Shown: positions 24,567 to 32,560 of the stretch, in pieces
Layout: the number at the start of each line of letters is the position of its first letter
How positions within the stretch are numbered: position 1 is the first letter of the stretch
Notes under the pieces: model-generated
The model's input: only the letters and a program-made list of their open reading frames with translations
The model's database searches: none
What the model was told of the DNA's origin: nothing
Translations under genes and position numbers: made by a program
Assembly (NCBI GenBank): GCA_964632505.1
Contig: CAZWCE010000026.1
Coordinates: forward strand, 1 to 43,784
DNA length: 43,784 bases
Source of the DNA: CAZWCE01 sp964632505
GTDB taxonomy: Bacteria > Planctomycetota > Planctomycetia > Pirellulales > Thermoguttaceae
Reading direction: 5' to 3'

Positions 24567-25034
24567 TTAGCTATCTGGATCTACTTCAGGCTGTTCCACT
24601 TCGCCTTCGCTTTCGATATCGAATTCGAAATGGTTTTGTTCCCCTTCCTTGACCGTCACGATCAATTCCGAATTCTCCCCGCGGTACTTCGAAGGCACCC
24701 GCTCCTTCTTGCCTGGGATATCGTTATCCGGGTCGGCGACGTCAAATGTCGAAATGCTGACTTGGTACTCACCCGGCACGACTCCCGTGGCGGAACTGGA
24801 AAATTCCATTTTGAAATTGCCGCTGGAATCCGTTTTTCCGTAAGAAGGCGAGCCTTCCGTCCCGGTCGGAACAAACTCAATGGCAGCGCCTTCAAGAGGT
24901 TCACCGTCCATGGTGACGACGCCCGTGACCCCCTCCAAACCGTCATCACCGCATCCGGTGGTCACGACCAAGCCGAACGCAAGAATCATGGCGGCTCCCA
25001 ACGCGAAGCCATTTCGATGTGATGCAAGCTTCAT
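24567..25034 (-). CDS. Small carboxypeptidase-regulatory-like lipoprotein
   Basis: This 155-residue lipoprotein has a signal peptide ending VVTTGC (cysteine 28). A compact beta-sandwich of the carboxypeptidase-regulatory/transthyretin type follows: VTGVVTMDGEPLEGAAIEFVP, broken here for length, then TDSSGNFKM and VPGEYQVSIST. AAGGAG lies five bases before the ATG. The C-terminal 25 residues are strongly acidic. It has the same length and plan as the lipoprotein at 3436-3903, and both travel with a DUF1559 gene, which supports a functional pairing. The cognate promoter candidate is at 25160-25188. Confidence 0.82.
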   Translation of the reverse strand: MKLASHRNGFALGAAMILAFGLVVTTGCGDDGLEGVTGVVTMDGEPLEGAAIEFVPTGTEGSPSYGKTDSSGNFKMEFSSSATGVVPGEYQVSISTFDVADPDNDIPGKKERVPSKYRGENSELIVTVKEGEQNHFEFDIESEGEVEQPEVDPDS

Positions 25035-25094
25035 TTGTTCTCCTTTATCGTATGAGATGGGGCATGTAGAACAAGAAAAGGACAGGCACTGAGA

Positions 25095-25106
25095 GGGGGC
25101 GCCCCC
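25095..25106. repeat. GC palindrome in the lipoprotein leader
   Basis: GGGGGCGCCCCC is perfectly self-complementary and lies about 60 bases upstream of the lipoprotein ATG, between it and the candidate promoter. It could be an operator or a leader hairpin; no T-run fits a terminator here. Confidence 0.4.
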
Positions 25107-25159
25107 CCTGCCACAAAAATCAATCCTCCTTTTTTCGCGCGCTTTTCTAGGAAGACTCC

Positions 25160-25188
25160 ATCATAGACGATTTCCTCACGCAATGCAA
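25160..25188 (-). promoter_or_regulatory. Possible promoter for the lipoprotein/DUF1559 pair
   Basis: On the minus strand TTGCAT (25188-25183) and TATGAT (25165-25160) are separated by exactly 17 bases. The -10 matches five of six positions and the -35 only three. The leader would be about 118 bases and contain the GC palindrome. Confidence 0.35.
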
Positions 25189-25324
25189 ATTTCTGCCGCG
25201 GATACTCACGACTTTTTCTATTCCAACTCCCTTGCCGAAATCTCTTCCGCAGATTTTGCTTTCCATTCTCTGGAATTTCGGTTAGGCAACTATTGGGCTA
25301 CTGTTAGGCTACTGTGGTGAGGGT

Positions 25325-25480
25325 GTGGAGGCCGGAGTTCCGGCCGAGGAACGTCGGTACTACCAGATCACCGCGCCGAGCCATCTTCGCCTCGCAGCCG
25401 CACGGCCGTAGGCCTCCAGGAGGCGGAGATGGTGGAGGTCGCAGCAGGGAACGCCCCCCTGCTTTGGTTGGTGAATCCGA
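25325..25480 (+). pseudogene. Possible decayed PadR-like regulator fragment
   Basis: A short frame reads VEAGVPAEERRYYQITAPSH and then LRLAAARP before TAG. RRYYQIT followed by helix-like sequence is reminiscent of the wing and C-terminal helix of PadR-type regulators. After a shift of frame near 25411, LQEAEMVEVAAGNAPLLW could continue it. There is no start region. The identification is weak. The rest of 25190-25570 shows nothing I can support. Confidence 0.2.
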
Positions 25481-25572
25481 GCCGAGCCAATCGATCTCGA
25501 CGACAAGGACTCATAAATCAGCCACTAAAATATCGGAAGAACCCCATTATCCCTGATCACGATGAGAGTTGA

Positions 25573-25682
25573 TATTGATTCATGTTCGCAGAAAGAGTGG
25601 CCCCTCGGTTCATGCCATGACCCCTGTAGGGCCGGGCACTCGCTGTTCGCCGGGGTTCACTATCGATGCGACGCTCAATAAT
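25573..25682 (+). repeat. Dispersed palindromic repeat, copy B
   Basis: About 110 bp begin ATTGATTCATGTTCGCAG and end CGATGCGACGCTCAATAA. It aligns along its length with copy A, including GGGCCGGGC and the GGTTCACTAT block before the right end. Like the other copies it is intergenic, here upstream of the moxR promoter. Confidence 0.7.
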
Positions 25683-25734
25683 GAAACACGAAGGAAATAC
25701 AAACAAAATCTGATTAGATATTTTGGGAAAAGTC

Positions 25735-25763
25735 TTGCAATCGAAAATATATCTCCATATATT
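25735..25763 (+). promoter_or_regulatory. Candidate promoter of the moxR cluster
   Basis: TTGCAA and TATATT are separated by exactly 17 bases, matching four and five of six consensus positions. The predicted leader before the moxR ATG at 25913 is about 143 bases. It contains a 6-bp stem hairpin at 25841-25854 (GGACGG/CCGTCC), with no T-run after it. Confidence 0.45.
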
Positions 25764-25912
25764 AAGAAGAGTACATTTCTTCGCTCCCGATCTTTGCGAT
25801 GACTCGCGAGGTTTCGGCAGCGAGGGGACCGAATCGAGCCGGACGGGACCGTCCATAATCGCATGCCCCGAAAAAGGACCACGATTCCCAGTGCCGTGAT
25901 GAGGATAATTAC

Positions 25913-26923
25913 ATGAACGACTCAAACGAAAAAGAAGTTCTCCGACAGCGTTTCGAACAATTTCGCGAGGATGTTGCCACGCTGGAAAACGAGATTTCGC
26001 GCGTCATCGTCGGGCAGCGGTCGGTGATTCGCGGAACCTTGATTGCAATGATCGCCGGTGGACATGTCTTGCTTGAGGGCGTTCCCGGCTTGGGGAAAAC
26101 ACTTTTGGTCCGAACCATTTCAGAGGTGCTCGATTGCGAATTCGCCCGAATTCAGTTTACACCGGATTTGATGCCGGCCGACCTGACGGGCACGAATATT
26201 TTGATGGAGGACTCCACCGGAGGACGACGTTTTCAGTTCCAGCCCGGCCCCCTGTTCGCCAATATCGTGCTGGCCGACGAGATCAACCGGGCCACCCCCA
26301 AGACCCAGGCGGCCCTTTTGGAGGCGATGCAAGAGCATTGCGTGACGGTCGTGGGCACCACCCACACGCTGCAAGAGCCGTTCTTCGTATTGGCGACGCA
26401 AAACCCTCTGGAAATGGAAGGAACCTATCCCTTGCCTGAGGCGCAGCTCGACCGCTTCTTCTGCAAGGTAGTGGTTCCTTATCCGCGGCAGGAAGAGATG
26501 GTATCGATTCTCGAACGGACCACCGCCGATGACCGGCCGAAGGTGGAAAAGCAGGTCCCGGCGGAAGTGATTCGAGAAATGTCGCAACTTGCGAGGCAGA
26601 TTCCGGTCTCCGACGCCATGACCCGATATTGTGTTCGCCTTGTTATGGCAACGCACCCGGACCATGAGGAAGCGCCGGCATCGGTGCGGCAGTTTGTTCG
26701 ATTCGGTTCCAGTCCGAGAGGGGCGCAGTCACTGATGCTCGCCGCGAAAATCAACGCCGTGCTCGATGCCCGATTTCATGTGAGCGAGGAGGACCTGGCC
26801 GAGGTGGCGCCGATGGTGATGCGTCATCGGCTCATTCTGAATTTCGAAGGACAAGCCGAAGATATCTCCCTCGATCAAATCATCGGCGACGTCTTCGCGG
26901 GAGTCGAACTTTCGCCTGTTTGA
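25913..26923 (+). CDS. MoxR-family AAA+ ATPase
   Basis: This 336-residue cytoplasmic ATPase of the MoxR group uses ATP to remodel or activate partner proteins, generally together with VWA-domain proteins. Walker A is GVPGLGKT at 56-63 and Walker B is IVLADEINRA near 117-126. NILMEDSTGGRRFQFQPGPL is the MoxR-type insert before Walker B. Sensor 1 lies in FFVLATQNPLEMEGTYPLPEA, a family hallmark, and QLDRF follows. The C-terminal lid ends in LILNFEGQAEDISLDQII. GAGG lies eight bases before the ATG. It opens a six-gene, same-strand cluster, with the DUF58 gene 41 bases downstream, the classic MoxR neighbour order. Confidence 0.95.
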   Translation: MNDSNEKEVLRQRFEQFREDVATLENEISRVIVGQRSVIRGTLIAMIAGGHVLLEGVPGLGKTLLVRTISEVLDCEFARIQFTPDLMPADLTGTNILMEDSTGGRRFQFQPGPLFANIVLADEINRATPKTQAALLEAMQEHCVTVVGTTHTLQEPFFVLATQNPLEMEGTYPLPEAQLDRFFCKVVVPYPRQEEMVSILERTTADDRPKVEKQVPAEVIREMSQLARQIPVSDAMTRYCVRLVMATHPDHEEAPASVRQFVRFGSSPRGAQSLMLAAKINAVLDARFHVSEEDLAEVAPMVMRHRLILNFEGQAEDISLDQIIGDVFAGVELSPV

Positions 26924-26964
26924 AATTGTATTGACCGAGCAATCCTCTCCAAGAGGTCGTATCG

Positions 26965-27852
26965 ATGAAGGGAGGCATGGTGTTTGATTCGACGTTTCTA
27001 AAAAAGCTGGAGTACCTGTCGCTGGTATCCCGTCGGGTGTTTCGCGGGCGTCTGCTGGCGCAACGTCATACGAAGCAGCTCGGCAGCGGTGTGGAGTTCG
27101 CCGAACATCGCAACTGTTACCTCGGTGACGACTTGCGATACCTCGACTGGAACGTCTATGCGCGACTCGGCAGCGAATTGATCAAACGATTCGAGGAGGA
27201 AGAAGATCTGCACGTCTATTTCTTTCTCGACTGTTCGGGGAGTATGGCATTCGGCGAGCCGCAGAAGTTTCAATACGCCTGCCAGGTGACTGCCGCCTTG
27301 GCCTACATTGCTCTGGCCGATCTGGATCGCGTTTCCTTGGTCGCTATCGCCGACGGCATTGTGGACACCTTCCCGCTGACCCGAGGCAAACAATGCATTC
27401 TCATGCTGCTGCGATTCCTCGAGCGGCAACAACCGCAAGCAAGTCAAACCGATCTGGCCCGGGCGATTTCCGATTTCCTGCACCGGCGCCATCGACGGGG
27501 ACTCGCTCTAGTGGTGAGCGACTTTTTCGATCCACAAGGGTTCGAAAAGGGAATCGATCGATTGCGCCACCATCGCTTCGAACCGCACCTGATCCAGATA
27601 CACGACCCCCGGGAGGCACGGCCGGAATTGCTGGGCGATCTGGAATTGATCGATATGGAAAGCCGGAGCCAACGCAATGTGACGGTGACCGAGGGCATGC
27701 TCCGGCGCTACCGGGAAGTTTTCCAGGCATTCCTGGAATCGATCCAGCGTTATTGCCTCAACTACGGCGTCGGCTGCACTCGCACCTCGACCGACATCCC
27801 TTTCGATCAGTTGATCCTTCGAATGATGCGGGCCTCGGGCAATGTCCTTTGA
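26965..27852 (+). CDS. DUF58 domain protein (VWA-like)
   Basis: The 295-residue protein carries the DUF58 signature: GSGVEFAEHRNCYLGDDLRY, then LDWNVYARLGSELIKRFEEE. A VWA fold follows, with a MIDAS motif D89-C-S-G-S93 (FFLDCSGSMAFG) that should bind a divalent cation. DUF58 proteins follow MoxR ATPases in most bacteria and are believed to be their partners. AGAGGT seven bases before the ATG at 26965 supports this start over the ATG four codons later. No membrane segment is seen, unlike many DUF58 proteins that have N-terminal helices, so this one is probably cytoplasmic. Confidence 0.92.
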   Translation: MKGGMVFDSTFLKKLEYLSLVSRRVFRGRLLAQRHTKQLGSGVEFAEHRNCYLGDDLRYLDWNVYARLGSELIKRFEEEEDLHVYFFLDCSGSMAFGEPQKFQYACQVTAALAYIALADLDRVSLVAIADGIVDTFPLTRGKQCILMLLRFLERQQPQASQTDLARAISDFLHRRHRRGLALVVSDFFDPQGFEKGIDRLRHHRFEPHLIQIHDPREARPELLGDLELIDMESRSQRNVTVTEGMLRRYREVFQAFLESIQRYCLNYGVGCTRTSTDIPFDQLILRMMRASGNVL

Positions 27853-27888
27853 GAAACCAGAAGGGCAATAGGCCCGGGGAGCTGAAGC

Positions 27889-29781
27889 ATGCACTTTCTC
27901 AATCCACTGGCTTTTTGGTGGGGCTTGCTCGCCTTTGCCGTCATCGCGCTCTACCTTTTGAAAGTGAAGCTTCGTCGGCAACCGGTCTCCACGACGCTCT
28001 TCTGGGACCGTGTCTTCGAGCAACGACGAACGCGTCGGTGGTGGCAACGGTTTCGCCACCTCACTTCCCTGCTGTTGCAACTCCTCTTTCTCTTTCTTCT
28101 CGTCTTGGCCCTGGCCGATCCGGTGTTCCCTTGGTTGCGTTCCGAGCGAACGACCGTGCTGGTGATCGATAATTCGGCGAGTATGAACGCCGTCGAAGCC
28201 GAAGCGACGCGGCTGGAAAAGGCCCGGAACCATGCCCTGGCGAAGATCGGTCGGATGCGCATGGGAGATCGGTCTTGCGTGATTGCGACCAGTCCGACCC
28301 CCGGGGTGGTCTGCGGCTTCACCGATCATCAGCGGACGTTGAAAAAGAAGATCCGGGCGCTTTCCCCGACCGACGGTCCGACCCCGTTGGCGGAGGCGTT
28401 GTCCCTGGCCCGGCATCTATTGGCCGGCAAAGGCGAGGGGCGGATTGTCCTGCTGACCGATGCCGCGGGCGCGGCGGACGTCAACACCGATCTCTCCAGA
28501 CGCGATCGAGAGACCTTGCAGATCCTCCCTTTCGGAAGCGAGGCGGGAAACGTCGCGATCACACGTTTCCAGACCCGCCGCTCGCTCGGCGACGCGATGA
28601 CCTACGAGTTGCTGGTGGAAGTGTCGAATTTCGAAAAGGCACCCGTCGAAACACGATTGGAGCTGGAACTGAACGGATCGCCACTCGATGTGCTGCCCCT
28701 GAAGCTCGAGCCCGGCGAGATCCACCGACGAGTCTTGACCAACATGGCGACCGAAGGAGGTGTGCTCCGCGCCGAACTCCCTCACGACGACGCGCTGCAG
28801 TGCGACAACCATGCCCTGGCGGTTTTGCCGAACTGTCCTCCGCAGGAGATCCTCTATTTCGGACCGGAAGGTTTTTTCCTCCAAAATGTACTCCTTTCGC
28901 TTCCTCATGTTGAGATCCGTACGCTGGAAGAATCGCCGGCGAACCTCTCCGATCCTCAGGTGCTCGTCTGCCATCGAGAGGTTCCCGATCCACTCCCGGA
29001 GGGCAACGTGCTCTTGATCGATCCACGATTCTCTTGTGAGCGTTTCAAGGTGGGCGAGGTACTCTCCGATCCCCTGGTGACCGAACAGCAAGAGCACCGT
29101 TCGTTGATGCATCAAGTGAAGCTCGAGGACGTACTCCTGCAGGGAGCACGGCAAATCGACCTCGCCGAGGAATCCCCGGAACCGGAGGTGCTCCTAAGCT
29201 CGTTCGACCATGCCCCTTTGTATCTTTGTTGGGAATCGCCTCGGGGGAAGGTGCTCCTGCTCACCGCCGACCTCGAAAGAAGCGAACTCCCGCTCCGAAC
29301 CGCTTTTCCAATCATGATTGCTTCGGCAATGAATTGGTTCCGGGGCTCGCAAGGCGAGTTCACCAGAGCCTTCTCGACTGCCGATCCGGTCACCGTTCCG
29401 CTGGAAACCCAACAGGATAAGCTCACGCTTCGTTCTCCGACGGGGAAGCCCCGGCCGATCCTGGTCGAGGAAGACCGCGTCGTCCTGGGGCAGCTTGCAA
29501 AATGCGGCCTCTGGAAGCTGGAACCCTCCCCCCAATCGCCAAAAACGACTTCCCGCCAAGGAAAGGCACCGGAGGAACTCGATCGGCAGATGAACATCGC
29601 CTGCAATTTGGTCGATCGGCAGGAGAGCGACCTTCGTGCCGTCCCTCCCTCCGCGGAACATGAATCGTCGCGATCGATCGCCGGCCTATTGAGCCGACCG
29701 ATCTGGTTTTTCGTCATCACCCTGGCGATCTTCTTCAGCCTGAGCGAATGGTTCCTTTACCACAGGCGATGGGTCGAATAA
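27889..29781 (+). CDS. BatA-type membrane protein with VWA domain
   Basis: This 630-residue protein begins with the BatA N-terminal region: FLNPLAFWWGLLAFAVIALY (first helix), the basic LLKVKLRRQPVSTTLFWDR, then a second helix near 58-76. A VWA domain follows, with MIDAS D94-N-S-A-S98. The central region (about 225-480) has beta-rich segments that resemble Ig-like folds, including NFEKAPVETRLELELNGSPL. One C-terminal helix (IWFFVITLAIFFSLSEWFLY) closes the protein, so the VWA probably lies between membrane anchors. GGGGAG seven bases before the ATG marks the start. It sits 36 bases after the DUF58 gene. Confidence 0.88.
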   Translation: MHFLNPLAFWWGLLAFAVIALYLLKVKLRRQPVSTTLFWDRVFEQRRTRRWWQRFRHLTSLLLQLLFLFLLVLALADPVFPWLRSERTTVLVIDNSASMNAVEAEATRLEKARNHALAKIGRMRMGDRSCVIATSPTPGVVCGFTDHQRTLKKKIRALSPTDGPTPLAEALSLARHLLAGKGEGRIVLLTDAAGAADVNTDLSRRDRETLQILPFGSEAGNVAITRFQTRRSLGDAMTYELLVEVSNFEKAPVETRLELELNGSPLDVLPLKLEPGEIHRRVLTNMATEGGVLRAELPHDDALQCDNHALAVLPNCPPQEILYFGPEGFFLQNVLLSLPHVEIRTLEESPANLSDPQVLVCHREVPDPLPEGNVLLIDPRFSCERFKVGEVLSDPLVTEQQEHRSLMHQVKLEDVLLQGARQIDLAEESPEPEVLLSSFDHAPLYLCWESPRGKVLLLTADLERSELPLRTAFPIMIASAMNWFRGSQGEFTRAFSTADPVTVPLETQQDKLTLRSPTGKPRPILVEEDRVVLGQLAKCGLWKLEPSPQSPKTTSRQGKAPEELDRQMNIACNLVDRQESDLRAVPPSAEHESSRSIAGLLSRPIWFFVITLAIFFSLSEWFLYHRRWVE

Positions 29782-29794
29782 AACGGAAGATTCC

Positions 29795-32479
29795 ATGAAC
29801 TGGTCCTTTGAATTAACACGGCCTACATTTCTAACGATGCTGCTGATCCTCCCACTTTTCTGGTGGGGATATCGGCGGAGCCTTGCCGCCTTTCCCCAGC
29901 GACAGATGATCGTTTCGCTGGCCACCCGATCGGTAATCGTGCTTTTCTTGATCCTTGCCCTGGCCGGCTTGACGCTTCTTTCGCCAACTCAGCAGAAGCA
30001 GGTCTTATTTCTCATCGATACCAGCCGCAGTATCGGTGAGAAGGCGCGAGAGAGCATCGTTTCATTTCTCGAAGATGCGCAAGGAGAGTCCGGCGACCAT
30101 CGCATCTCTTTCTTGCCTTTCGCCCTTCATCCCAAAGAGGAACAAGGAGAAATGCATCCGGAACAATGGTTCGCCGAAGCCCCCGGCCGTCCTGAAGAGC
30201 CTTCTCCGCAGAGTGATCATGCCGATTCGAAGAAAACGCCGTCCATGGGAAAAGAGTCCCCTCCGAGAATGTCTCCTCGGAACGATCCTGACTTGGGCAC
30301 CAATTTCACGGCCGCGATTCGCCAGGGAGCCGCTTCCCTTTTGCCTGACCATATTCCGGAACTGGTCCTTTTGACCGATGGCAACGAGACCCACCAGGAG
30401 GGGCTGTTCGCCGCCGTCGATGTCGGAGTTCCCGTGAGCACCGTGGTCTTGCCGGTCCGAGAGGAACCGGAGGTGCAAATGGCCGACCTTGCTCTGCCGC
30501 CCCAGGTTCGAGAAGGAGAGCCGTTTTATCTCGAGATCGAGGTCCACGCCACACGAGCGACCACGGCGACGATTTCGCTCTTCCGCGGCTCCTTTTCTCT
30601 CGTCGAAGAGAAAAAGGAATTGAAAGCCGGGTCCAACCGATTCCGATACCGGCAATCGGTTGAAGACCAGCGGCTCGCCGAATTCTCCGCCCAGGTTTCC
30701 GCCCCCGATGATACATTTCTTGACAACAATCGCAGCGCAGGCCTGGTTTCCGTCGCCGGAAAACCGAGAGTGCTCCTGATCGAGGAAGATCCGGGAAGCG
30801 TTCGGCAATTTCGCTGGGCGATGCAGCAACAGAACCTGGAGATCGAGGTCCGTCCTCCGGAAGGGATTCCCGACTCCTTGAGTGATTTGCAGAATCACGA
30901 TCTGGTGATCCTTTCCGATGTTCCGGCGACAAGGCTCACCCGACAGCAAATGGAAACGATGCGGACCTACGTTCGAGATTTGGGAGGCGGGCTGTTGATG
31001 CTCGGGGGAAAATCGTCGTTTGGACTGGGAGGATATTATAAGACGCCCATCGAAGAAATCCTGCCGGTCCGATGCGATTTCGAAAAGGAGAAAGACTCTC
31101 CTTCCCTGGCAATGGCGCTGGTGATCGACAAGTCGGGCTCGATGCAGGGGATGAAAATGGAAATGGCAAAAGATGCCGCGAAAGCGGCTGTCGAGCTGCT
31201 CAACCCGCGAGATATGATTTCGTTGATCGCCTTCGACGGCGAAGCCACCGTCCTGTGCCCCATCCACGGTGCCATGCTGGGCGGCACGGTTGAGAACGCC
31301 ATCGCTTCTCTACAAGCGGGAGGGGGAACGAACATCTACCCCGCCCTAAAGCAGGCTTACGATCAACTCGTCTCGACCAGCGCCAAACTCAAACATGTGA
31401 TCTTGTTGACCGACGGCCATTCGCAGCCGGGCGATTTTTTAGCGATCGCCCAGCGGATGTCCAGCATGCAGATCACGCTCTCGACCGTGGGAATCGGAGG
31501 CGGCGCCGATTATGCCCTCTTGCAGAACTTAGCTCAGACCGGCTCGGGTCGGTCCTATCGATGCGAAGATCCACAGATGATCCCTCAGGTGTTCGCCAAG
31601 GAGACGATGGAGGCGAATCAGTCGACGATCAAGGAGGTACCGTTTCTCCCGCAAGTCATCACGCCATCGCCGGTCACAGGAAGCATTGCCTTCGATGCCG
31701 CCCCTCCCCTTTTGGGATACGTGAAAACCCGCGTCAAGCCGACCTCACAGTTCATTCTGGCCACCGATTCCGGCGATCCCTTGCTCGCCTGGTGGCGTTA
31801 CGGCCTGGGCCACTCCGCCGCGTTCACCTCCGATGTGAAATCACGCTGGTCCGCCGAATGGCTCGGATGGAGTGATTTCTCGATCCTTTGGGCCCAAGTG
31901 GTGCGACATCTTATGCGTTCGTCGGATCAGGAACTTACCCGGGTCATGATGCACCCCCGCGATCAGCAATCCGAAATCCTCATCGACGCGGTGGATCATC
32001 AGGGAAACTTCATCCATGGATGCCAAACCAAGATGACGGTCATCCCTCCCGGCCTTGAGAAGGAAGTCGTTCCGTGCGAGGAGGTGGCGCCGGGGCGGTA
32101 TCGTGCGACCTTTCCGACCGACCGTCAGGGGGCGTATCATGTCCATTATCAGTTCTCCCGCAAAGGGCGGCCCCTTCTTTCCGGTAGCCGGGGGATGGTC
32201 GTCGGTTATCCGGAAGAGCTGCGTCTGCGCCCTGCCAACGAAACCTTGCTTGAAGAGATCGCCACGGTCAGCGGGGGCAGGATCAACCCCACTCCAGCGG
32301 AGCTTTTTGTGGAAGATGGCCGCTTTGCTCATCGCAGTCTTCCGCTGTGGCCCCATCTTCTCGTGGCCGCGCTGCTGCTCTTCCTCTTCGATGTCGCCCT
32401 GCGGCGTCTCGAAATGCTTCCTGGAGCCTCGCACGCCGAGAAGATTTCCACAAAAATCCGCCGGAAAGGAGCCGCGTGA
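29795..32479 (+). CDS. Double-VWA membrane protein with glutamine-amidotransferase-like domain
   Basis: The 894-residue protein has two N-terminal helices (about 12-30 and 41-62). A first VWA follows, with MIDAS D75-T-S-R-S79, then a low-complexity acidic/proline stretch, then ELVLLTDGNETHQEG. A beta-sandwich region precedes a class I glutamine-amidotransferase-like domain near 320-430 (PRVLLIEEDPGS, DLVILSDVPATRLT, GGGLLMLGGKSSFGLGGYY). In that fold the catalytic cysteine is usually lost, and I see none in the expected elbow. A second VWA has MIDAS D445-K-S-G-S449 and LIAFDGEA. The protein ends with a helix (LWPHLLVAALLLFLFDVAL). It starts 13 bases after the previous gene, so the two are probably co-translated. 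Confidence 0.88.
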   Translation: MNWSFELTRPTFLTMLLILPLFWWGYRRSLAAFPQRQMIVSLATRSVIVLFLILALAGLTLLSPTQQKQVLFLIDTSRSIGEKARESIVSFLEDAQGESGDHRISFLPFALHPKEEQGEMHPEQWFAEAPGRPEEPSPQSDHADSKKTPSMGKESPPRMSPRNDPDLGTNFTAAIRQGAASLLPDHIPELVLLTDGNETHQEGLFAAVDVGVPVSTVVLPVREEPEVQMADLALPPQVREGEPFYLEIEVHATRATTATISLFRGSFSLVEEKKELKAGSNRFRYRQSVEDQRLAEFSAQVSAPDDTFLDNNRSAGLVSVAGKPRVLLIEEDPGSVRQFRWAMQQQNLEIEVRPPEGIPDSLSDLQNHDLVILSDVPATRLTRQQMETMRTYVRDLGGGLLMLGGKSSFGLGGYYKTPIEEILPVRCDFEKEKDSPSLAMALVIDKSGSMQGMKMEMAKDAAKAAVELLNPRDMISLIAFDGEATVLCPIHGAMLGGTVENAIASLQAGGGTNIYPALKQAYDQLVSTSAKLKHVILLTDGHSQPGDFLAIAQRMSSMQITLSTVGIGGGADYALLQNLAQTGSGRSYRCEDPQMIPQVFAKETMEANQSTIKEVPFLPQVITPSPVTGSIAFDAAPPLLGYVKTRVKPTSQFILATDSGDPLLAWWRYGLGHSAAFTSDVKSRWSAEWLGWSDFSILWAQVVRHLMRSSDQELTRVMMHPRDQQSEILIDAVDHQGNFIHGCQTKMTVIPPGLEKEVVPCEEVAPGRYRATFPTDRQGAYHVHYQFSRKGRPLLSGSRGMVVGYPEELRLRPANETLLEEIATVSGGRINPTPAELFVEDGRFAHRSLPLWPHLLVAALLLFLFDVALRRLEMLPGASHAEKISTKIRRKGAA

Positions 32480-32560
32480 CCCGATGTGTGTTCGAATGGC
32501 CCCCAATTCTTTAGTTCCCGTTCCCCCGCCTTCGTGTCCTTTTGCAGGAGGTAAGAGAAG

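Noticed and set aside
30062..31267. 401-codon minus frame within the double-VWA gene
   Set aside because: Antisense to a protein with two VWA domains and a recognisable fold; composition is that of a shadow frame.
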